This document shows, piece by piece, positions 55,931 to 64,000 of a DNA stretch of 64,000 bases. How positions within the stretch are numbered: the first letter of the stretch is position 1; each line of letters begins with the position of its first letter. Position numbers and translations under genes: made by a program. Under the pieces are notes generated by a model, which made no database searches, was not told where the DNA came from, and worked only from the letters and a program-made list of their open reading frames with translations. The DNA comes from Mytilus edulis. Lineage: Eukaryota > Mollusca > Bivalvia > Mytilida > Mytilidae. Location: assembly GCF_963676685.1 (NCBI RefSeq), contig NC_092346.1:96833917-96897916 (forward strand), given 5' to 3'.

Positions 55931-58124
55931 ATTCCATTCCCTTCAGTTTTAAGAAGAAGAAAAACAAATTCGAATTTGTCAAATTCTATTAAAGAAATAG
56001 ATGTTGGCCCATTCATTAGTATTAACATTTTAATTACATTTTCATGAAACATTACAAGATCTTTATAGAGCTTTTTTTAAACAGTGCAAGTGAATATCAA
56101 AATTCTACTCGTACAAATCATGTGTATGGTTTAATTGACTTGCGCCCCCATAAATCCGCCTCTGGTCAACCAAACCGTAAATGTAAAGATCGTAGTACAT
56201 ATCCGTGAAATGTTATGGTAAAGTTTTATTGTATATTAAAAAAAATGTTTTTTTATTCACTTTGGTGAAAATATTAGATTCGACTCTTCAATTTCACTTA
56301 ACTATTGCACTTTTGGTTTTGCATCAGTTACAGGAAGGTCTTGGAAAAGGTTGCGTGTCTTCATTTGCTGATGTCCTATTTATCAAAATATTTACAGTAC
56401 AACCATGGAAGTAATATTTAGACCATATTACTTCCATGGTACAACGAAAGCTCACTTTTCATTCTTTTTTTAATCATTTTTCACTCCTTTAATGCTCATG
56501 TGCCTCCGGGAGCGACCATTTTATTTTTCAGATTTTCGATAAACGTTAAACACTGATGAAAATGATTTTGAATGAGTGATATGATCAACACGTGGGTATT
56601 TAACCCATGGATATCTACACAATTTGGTGGTTAATTACCTTTAATAGAAAAATAATTACCTCATAAATTGACTATAATTGAATAGGAAAGTTGCTAATGA
56701 GAAGATTTTTCTACTGTGCAAGAATAATCTAAATGTGTATGCCTTGTCAAAGAATCGGGGGTAAAATTAAAAATGAAAATGAAAATGTATGACAGTTAAT
56801 GCATGCCTGTATGATTGATGTGATGTGATTTAATCTTATATTTCGTATAAAAATGATAAAACAATTCAGTGGTATATCTCTCAGCCATTGTTTATGCACG
56901 TGATTGTCAAGTAACTTTCATTTTTTTTTAAATTGCATAACACCGGCTACGTTTTGGCACTTTCTTCAGGACAATAGTTATATTAATCATCTTTGATAGT
57001 TATAATTCATCAAGTCTTTTATTCTTCATAAAATTGTGTTTTCTAAATATGTTTTAATTTTTCTATTTTTTGCTTCAATTGATTAAAATACTTCTATTTA
57101 AAAGAACCAACAATATAAATGGAGTTAATGCGACCTAAAATTACGACACTGAGAGGGAGGCAAACAACTGTGTATGGTGTTTTTATAAAGATACAAACAA
57201 CTTCATAGGTTAATCTTACTGGACTCGCATTTATATTTATACCTAATAATATTTTCCATTTAAATACATTACAAGTTTATGTGAATTAGAAAGCATAGTC
57301 ATTTAAATATTTCATTTATTTATGTAATTATGTAATTATTTAGGTTTTTTCGCTGATGACACAGTATTTTAGTTAGCTATCACAAGAAAATAGTATGAGA
57401 GATCAGCGAATTAAATTGTTACAAATATCTTCTTATCTCGGTGATAAAAATTCTTTGACTTGATTACAGAGACGTTAACGTACAATACTCTTTGACGAAA
57501 TGCGTTTACCTTTTAATCCTACTGCAATAAACAGAGACATTGCATCAAATGAAATGAAGCAGTTCTCTATTCAATGTTTCTGTCGCTTTTCAATTTCATT
57601 CACCTAATCTAATGAACCATGCATGGGAATTTTAAACTTTAACAACGCATCAACAATGCTACCTGTTGGGTCATCTTTTAAATGACTAAATGAAATCATT
57701 TTGAAGATATTATTCCATGGATATCATTAACTGTTGGATTGTCGTGGAATAATGTAGAGGGCTGTATACATCAATTCAAATGGTTTAACTTTTTAATAGG
57801 ATTTGGGATTTGAAAACATCCTTGGTTTTATTTAGGTTGAAAGCATTAATAGAAGGCGTTTGAGTTTTCAGTCATACTACAAAGAAATAAGACAGTCGTT
57901 CGATCGTAGATGTCTTTTTAAATTGTTCCATTATAAATCTAAATAGTTGTCAAATTGTTGATAATTCAAAGTATTTAGGACTTTGAGTGTCATTTTAAAA
58001 AATTAAGGGACACTTCATCGTTTTTAAAGACCAGCAAATCACTTTGTATACTAAAATGTGGTAAATAACTGTATCTATATTAAATTCCGACATACATTCA
58101 GGTGTAGAGCAGTTTTTAATTGTC
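55931..58124. other. Intergenic, nothing recognised apart from one hairpin
   Basis: AT-rich; the short open frame at 56205-56414 has no domain. The hairpin at 56402-56440 is listed separately. Confidence 0.4.
56402..56440. other. Perfect 16-bp stem, 7-nt loop hairpin
   Basis: ACCATGGAAGTAATAT (56402-56417), loop TTAGACC, ATATTACTTCCATGGT (56425-56440). The flanks are partly mirrored too (TACA before, TACAAC after). No adjoining gene or repeat explains it. Confidence 0.8.
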
Positions 58125-58225
58125 TATGTTTCTGTCTTTTGGTTGTTTGTCGGTCTTCGGCGTTGTAAGTTTGTCAAGGACTAATGTGTTTGAACATACC
58201 TTTGGCATCTTCTGCCTTTCTATAA
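58125..58225 (+). repeat. Diverged family C-like tail
   Basis: TGTCTTTTGGTTGTTTGTCG, TTCGGCGTTGTAAGTTTGTC, CTAATGTGTTTGAACATACC and TTTGGCATCTTCTGCCTTTC follow the order of the family C tail with many changes, so this is an old copy or a related subfamily. Confidence 0.55.
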
Positions 58226-58574
58226 ATCTTTTCTATGATTGTTTGATTATTATTATTCTCTGTTACAATGTTTTTCTCAAATTCATTTAACAAACCCATT
58301 TAAATAAAATGAAATTAAAGATATAACGGCTATTATTTTACAATAACATACAACCACCACTTCCTATAGAATGTTTGGTACGTACTTAAAAAGGAGACGA
58401 AAGAAATCATCAAGACATTTATACTCGGTTCCATATTTTTAATAAAAAGTTTTGTTTGTCGGCAGTTTCTTAATATAATATCTTATGATCATTGAAATAA
58501 TAATTGACGTTCAAATTAACAGATTTTCAGGACATTTGTATATTACATGATAAATTAGAGGCTTTTTTGTCAAG

Positions 58575-58690
58575 TGAAAAGTAAAATCACAAAAATACTG
58601 AACTCCGAGGAAAATTTAAAACGGAAAGTTCCTAATAAAATGGAAAAATCAAAAGCTCAAACACATCAAACACACCAAACAAGCTCAAAA
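58575..58690 (+). repeat. Family B repeat
   Basis: AAGTAAAATCACAAAAATAC, TGAACTCCGAGGAAAATTTA, AAGTTCCTAATAAAATGGAA, TCAAACACATCAAACACACC, with a short internal duplication of CATCAAACACACCAAAC. Confidence 0.85.
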
Positions 58691-59454
58691 CAAATCCTAC
58701 CGTGTCGACATGCTGATACTAAAATATAAAATAAAATCTAATACTTCTAATAGATTATTCGTATTTTATTTGCGTGATTTCTATGGTAAAAACAAAAAGA
58801 GTTTTGTTATAGCATACCTGCAATGTATATGAGGCTTGAAAAGTTCGGGTCAAATTACTCGGGGTCGGGTTATACATTATAGTTACATTATGATGATCAC
58901 TAGCTGAATAAGTAAATAAATGCGTATTTGGCTCATACGTGAAGGACACCGATCGCATTTGCAATAGAATTCTTATCATTTAAACGATTTTTCAGGAATT
59001 ACTTTCGGTCCGTACAAACGTGCGAGTTTTTGTTGGTTTTTTTGTAAGTTTTTGTTGTTCAGACAGGTGTAAATTAGATCAAGTAAGAACTTATACCAAG
59101 TCGTTTCTTGGGTAGTTGTTTAATTGTATGCAACAATTAACAAGTTCAAAAATATACACTTAATATATAAAACGATCAGCTATTGCAACATATCTGGCAA
59201 AACAGGTGGCAGGTTGAAGCATACCTCCCATTTCCTTTCGTGCCAAAATTTATAAAAGGCTGATGTTAACGATGATAACGGATATGTTCTTTTTTATAGT
59301 AGGTATAATGCCGTTATCTTTTCCTCAATTGAAACATCCCCGAATGAGGATTATAACAGGTTTATTTTTCTTGCTATGATCAAGATGACTTTTAAAAGTC
59401 ATTTGTAATTCATGAGCTGCTTATACTCCTAGAGCGCCTGTGTGTCTCCCAAGT
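58691..59454. other. Intergenic, nothing recognised
   Basis: No supported exon. GATGATAACGGATATGTTCT near 59270 may be a remnant of the RT C-terminal region of a family C relative. Confidence 0.35.
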
Positions 59455-59625
59455 TTTGGTTGTGCAATTGTTCATTCTTTAGCCGTCTATGCACTGTGTT
59501 TGAAAATTGTTCTTGTCTTTATGTTGTTCTTTTTCCTTTTGACCATTGTTTTGTCTGTTTTTTCTTTGATTTACAGTTTCTGATTGCTCCCTCTGTATCC
59601 CCTTTCTCTTTTGAGAACATTTAGT
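59455..59625 (+). repeat. Diverged family C-like tail
   Basis: TTCATTCTTTAGCCGTCTAT, TTGTTTTGTCTGTTTTTTCT, GATTTACAGTTTCTGATTGC, CTCCCTCTGTATCCCCTTTC follow the family C tail order (attctttagttttctat.., ttgtctgtttgtc.., ..ctttggtatctttcg). Weak match. Confidence 0.45.
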
Positions 59626-59919
59626 TAACAGTGATCTTTTATACTTCTTTAAAATGCATTGGTGCAATTATTTGACGTTTTTTTTTAATTCACAAATTAA
59701 TACAGATTGCATTTTTTTTTAACAAACTGTGAAACTACTTGCACTAAAACGACCATAATTCGTTGCTTTTGAAATATTACTAAATGTGGACATTCGGAAT
59801 TTTACGTAATGAATGCTCTCAACTTTGTATTCAAAATAATAAAATAATATAATTCTAAAGAAACTATTTTGTTGCTGTTTTAGATATTTGTTTTTCGTTC
59901 ATAATTTTTTGTTCATAAA

Positions 59920-60100
59920 TTAGGCCGTTATTTTCTTGTTTGACATTTGTCATTTCGATGTCTTTAATAGCTAAATATGCGGTATGGGCTTTAATTTGCT
60001 CATTGATGATTGCCATACGCTGACCTATAGTTGTTAATTTCTGTGTCGTTTGGTCTCTTGTGAGTTTTCTCATTGGCAATCATACCATATCTTCTTTTTA
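59920..60100 (+). repeat. Family D repeat, 3' half
   Basis: TTAGGCCGTTATTTTCTTGT, ATGCGGTATGGGCTTTAATT, GCTCATTGATGATTGCCATA, CTGACCTATAGTTGTTAATT, TCTGTGTCGTTTGGTCTCTT, CTCATTGGCAATCATACCAT. Closest in order to 15680-15860. Confidence 0.85.
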
Positions 60101-60389
60101 TATAGAGAGTTTGCAAACTAATATAGATAAATATGTTTATGTTTCTTGAGTTATTGAGTTACTGTCTTATTTACGTATGCCTTGTGGCTCCGTTCCTTCA
60201 TACCTAGATCATGGGTGATGTGAATATCAGAAAGTGAGCAGATAAGCAATTAGTTTATATAAAGAAATAGTTCACGTGTACAATAATGAGAGAACAAATA
60301 TGAAGAAAAGGATATATATATCCATCATGTTCCAAATCGAGATGCCTCATATGGAACTTCTGTATTACAAACCTAAGCTGACAACCTGT

Positions 60390-60640
60390 TTAATCCTGCC
60401 ATGTACATTGTGAGTGTGTCAGTCCAAAGTCAGGAGCCTGTAACCCAGTGATGTCGTTGATTGTTGTCTGTTTTAATTCTTTTTCGGCTTCAATGTTTTA
60501 GTCCAAATCAGATCTATGGTCTCCTCTCCTCAGTTTTCGTCATTGTTGAAGGCACTGAACTGTAGTTGTTCGCATCCTTGTTATTTGATCTTTATGAATA
60601 AATGTCTCATTGGCAATCATACCACATGACCTTATTTTAA
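60390..60640 (+). repeat. Family D repeat, diverged
   Basis: AATCCTGCCATGTACATTGT, CCAAAGTCAGGAGCCTGTAA, CATTGTTGAAGGCACTGAAC, TGTAGTTGTTCGCATCC and GTCTCATTGGCAATCATACC. It lies 290 bp after the previous D in the same orientation. Confidence 0.8.
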
Positions 60641-60741
60641 ATACAGAAAGTGGTTATATTGTGTATGCATATGGCATTTGAAGCTTCTAAACGCCACCGT
60701 GAAAGTTACAACCAAAGATGACGAGTTATTACGATCTTTTT

Positions 60742-61206
60742 CTCAAAATTAAATTCACAAAAATACCGAACTCAGAGGAAAATCCGATCGGAAAGTACCT
60801 AATCACATGGCAAAATCAAATGACAAAACACATCAAAAACGAATGGACAAGAACTGTCACATTCCTTACTTGGTACAGGCATTTTCAAATGTAGAAAATG
60901 GTGGATTAAACCTGGTTTTATAGAGGCGCTAAAGCTCTCACTTGTATGACAGTCGTATCAAATTCCGTTATATTTACAACGTTGCGTGAACAAAACAGAT
61001 AAAATAGTCAAAATATGGGTACAGCAGTCATCATCGTGTAACAATTTTAAAAGGATCAATTTAACAGAACACAAAAACATCTATCTACAAACACATTCAT
61101 TGATTCGCGTGTCTGACGTCAGAAAATTTCAAACGTCACATATATTTGTCGTTCAATGTATATACAAACAATTTTAAAATATCACATGGGCAATGTTATA
61201 ACAGTA
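60742..61206 (+). repeat. Family B repeat, long form
   Basis: Same organisation as 27365-27795: AAATTCACAAAAATACCGAA, CATTCCTTACTTGGTACAGG, AATGGTGGATTAAACCTGGT, ACAGCAGTCATCATCGTGTA, GCGTGTCTGACGTCAGAAAA, TCACATGGGCAATGTTATAA. Relative to the 27-kb copy it has about 44 extra bases before GCGTGTCTGACG. TGACGTCA is preserved. Confidence 0.87.
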
Positions 61207-63726
61207 TAAAGTTGTTATTAGCTCATTATAGGGTTGGGGTTTCTTTTATTTCTTGTATAAACGGTACCATCATATTATTAGACCTAATCCTATCCATTTA
61301 TAAAATTAAGCTTAACTACGTAATGATGAAGTAAAACAAAGAAATGTTTAAGATTTTTTTACTTGTCTTGTTCTTCTTTGGTTGTTGTTACTTTTGTGTA
61401 TAATCGAAATCTCCTCTAAAATTGTGTGTACAATTAAAGACATCTATCTGACCAAAAAACAAGATAGTAAAAAATAGACGAAACATTTTTTAGTCGGTGT
61501 CAATGCAAGTGTTAAATAAATTTCATTAACTTTTAGTGCCATCGTGTCATATATTGTAATGCTAAGTTGATCTCTTAATACTATAAGTATATCAATTTTA
61601 TATAAAGTCATGGCCTCATCTAGTGCATTGTAATTCTTATTACATTCTAGCATTACAAACTTTAACAATGTAAGCGTTTATTGCCATATATACACGTTAT
61701 TACGTGACTTCATCGTTTACCAACTGTTATGAGCAGCTGAGGTATTTTGGGGTAAGAAACCAAATACAAACATTTGTATACCGTGAAACATAATTAAAGA
61801 TTATGTCAATCTTATGTTGTCGTGATGAAAAGATTTGTTCAAAACAAATTTCTTAAACATAGGATATATTTTGTACGAGCTGTTACATCGAATGATATAA
61901 AACATGATATCAAATCGTAAAAAGACTATCCTAAACGACAATTATTAAATGATATGGGAGATATAATTTCACCTTGCTGAACACCTGTGCGATACCTGTG
62001 GGTAGAAATGACATCATATAATACAATTAGTGTTACAGAGTAAATGGTATATTGACTTACTAATGCGTTTTATCTAGAATGCACTGTTCGATGTGTAGGT
62101 GTTCTATGAATTTGTTTCGGTTTTCCGAATTAATTATCTGCAAAATGAGTATACAATCCGAATACGAGATTTATACTTTTTAAAACATTTGGAGAATTTA
62201 ACCAAATCCTGCTAATCTGATATGTATACTAACAGTTTATACCCTTACGAATGCTCATGATATAAAAGTGATATTTTTATTAAATGAATAGTTTTCGTGC
62301 ACGAAAATATCCGTTTTAACCCTTTATATAATCCAGTATATTCAAGTTCTTTCCACCCTTCACACATTCAGTATAATCAGCATGTGGAATCTGGTGAATT
62401 GGTGTCTAATTAGTCCACATTTTTTTTTATATAGTGTTTCGGTGATCAGACTTTTTTTTGAGCCTGCATCATTTGCAGTAAGCGAGACAAAGCTATCGAA
62501 GATTCCGTCTTCGGCAATGGGGAACGTCGGTTTTATACATTAATCAATTATTCAAACCTTCGTGGAGTTTTAAAAGTTCAAAAGACAGAATCCAAGCAAA
62601 AATTTGTTTTCTCATTCTCCGTTCTTCATTGATAAAAATGTTTTGGGGACCGGTTGAAAAATTTCCAAACAGGTTGGGATCAATAAAACCTTTATTAAAT
62701 GTTATGAAGTTTTTTTTTTAAATCAAGAAACAACATTGGAAGAAAATAATTTGATTTAAAAAAAAAACATTTTATATTTTACTGACAAATGGACTAAATA
62801 TTTGTCAATAAATATAACACTTTACACTGACAACAGTAATAGAAGGGACTTGCGGAACTCTTTACAAATATGTATAGTTAATTTTTGTATCACATATGTA
62901 TTAGAAAAAAAAGGCATGTTGTTTATTCTGTAATATTTACCTTGCTTTATCAATGGCTTTTTTTCTTAACTTTTCTTGTAACTTTTAGTTGTTGCTTTTT
63001 TGACACGGCATATATTTTTTTATTTCCTAGTAGATCTTTCCCCAGTTCTAATTCTTCGAAAGGAGTGATAAAAAAAATTTTAAAGTTTCACCAAAGACAT
63101 TACCACATAAATTATTATCATTTTAATTGAATTTAAAAACATAAATTAAAATCAGAATTGATTAATGTCAAGTCTGAAGTAATTTGCAATTTAAATATCT
63201 AAAATTGCGTAAAGCTGAAACCACCCTGATTGAAAATGACTTTGTTTAGAATTATTTGGGTGAGTAGGTAAATTATAGCCTTTACCTGATCACACCTGTT
63301 CATTGTTTACCTACAGGTATCATCAGAGATGTATAAACATAAGCAGGTAATTATTCAAATATGTGACAATTTGAACTTCTTTTGGAAATTCAATACAAAC
63401 TGTATTCTTTTCCCTCCACCCAAATTAAGATAGCGATCTATCTTTTTGTTATCACGAGATCTTATCAGGAAATATTACTCACAAAGGTCAATCGAGGCGG
63501 TTTGAAATGATAACCTTTGACTTTAAGATTATTTATGGGTATATTCTACAAGATTTATTTTCATCTTTTAAATTTTTGCCTCGCTTTTGTTCCTATGTGT
63601 GTATTGGGTGTTAGTATTAAATTCCCCGACACCTGTGCATGTTCCTGCTTTAGTTGCATGTTCTTTTTCTCTGTGCATAACCTGTACGACATGAATAAGT
63701 TCAACCAGATGTCCTTCAAGATTATT
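61207..63726. other. Intergenic, nothing recognised
   Basis: AT-rich with open frames under 82 codons and no domain features. Confidence 0.4.
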
Positions 63727-63800
63727 TGATTGTTAGTTGCTTAACGTCCAGTGGCAAATAGTTCATGCCTGTTCAGGGCGATATCATTCAAGAAGGCACT
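63727..63800 (+). repeat. Possible interspersed repeat (TTGCTTAACGTCCAGTGGCA motif)
   Basis: TTGATTGTTAGTTGCTTAAC, GTCCAGTGGCAAATAGTTCA and TGCCTGTTCAGGGCG resemble a short sequence that I recall as recurrent in mollusc genomes (gttgcttaacgtccagtggcaaatatttcatgc). There is no second copy in this window, so the call rests on memory. Confidence 0.4.
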
Positions 63801-64000
63801 TAACTGACATGGTTAGTATTTTGTCACAGTTTACTGCAACGTCAAAATTTTCAAATTGTATATTTTAACTTTTTATTTTATTTACGTCGTTAAAAAAAAT
63901 CAACTTTCATTAAATTCGCGAAATCCGTTCACCGAAGTAAAGGCATTGGAATAACTTGAAGCGGTGTGATTAACCCAAGCGACATGTTGGATCGGCAGGG

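Overview
This is a eukaryotic, AT-rich (roughly two-thirds A+T by eye) window from an animal genome, most likely a bivalve mollusc and probably a mussel (Mytilus-like). The reasons are the spliced genes with long introns, the mussel-type interspersed repeats that recur on both strands, pearl/Helentron-like non-autonomous elements with central tandem repeats, and a LINE reverse transcriptase of the kind common in molluscs. The organism is an inference. No bacterial operons, CRISPR arrays, rRNA genes or convincing tRNA genes were seen.

Two protein-coding loci can be supported. (1) A FkbM/Star-like methyltransferase gene on the + strand has a first exon at 11942-12286 (type II membrane anchor and stem) and a last exon at 17350-17691 (C-terminal half of the methyltransferase fold). 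The central exons, which should carry the SAM-binding loop, are not visible between them. That interval holds a 1.3-kb-arm inverted repeat and a 100-N assembly gap. (2) A two-exon C2H2 zinc-finger gene on the + strand has a 41-bp first coding exon (41580-41620), a 6.03-kb intron and a terminal exon at 47651-48578. The phases match and give a 322-residue protein, followed by a poly(A) signal.

Most of the rest is repeats. The letters used for repeat families are mine. A contains the 'GAATTTCTCGCTACATTGAA' block. B is the 'AAATACTGAACTCCGAGG' SINE/MITE-like family. C is the 3' part and tail of an element encoding a reverse transcriptase with a YIDD motif. D carries the 'ATTGCCAATGAGACAA' block. 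E carries 'CCCGGATTAGT..ATCGATTTATGACTT'. F carries 'GCCAGACGCGCGTTTCGTCTAC'-like sequence. G is the pearl/HINE element with the terminal hairpins.

Layout. 0-8.2 kb: an 11-bp repeat array, G elements, and a 5'-truncated LINE inserted in an A repeat with a 12-bp target duplication. 8.2-11.9 kb: a small poly-C MITE, a foldback and the upstream region of gene 1. 11.9-17.7 kb: gene 1 with a second HINE-like element, a TTTTCGCG satellite and the large palindrome. 18-33 kb: dense repeats, including three MITE-like elements bounded by TTAA and two minisatellites. 33-41 kb: mostly featureless, with a 17-bp minisatellite and a cluster of CRE-like sites. 41.5-48.7 kb: gene 2. 49-64 kb: further copies of A-F, the best C copy (51.3-52.1 kb) and weak arrays.

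I found no convincing new multi-gene system. The most interesting items are the palindrome and gap inside the methyltransferase gene, the shared architecture of the two Helentron-like elements, the TTAA-bounded MITE-like trio, and minisatellites seeded at or interrupted by retroelement tails.
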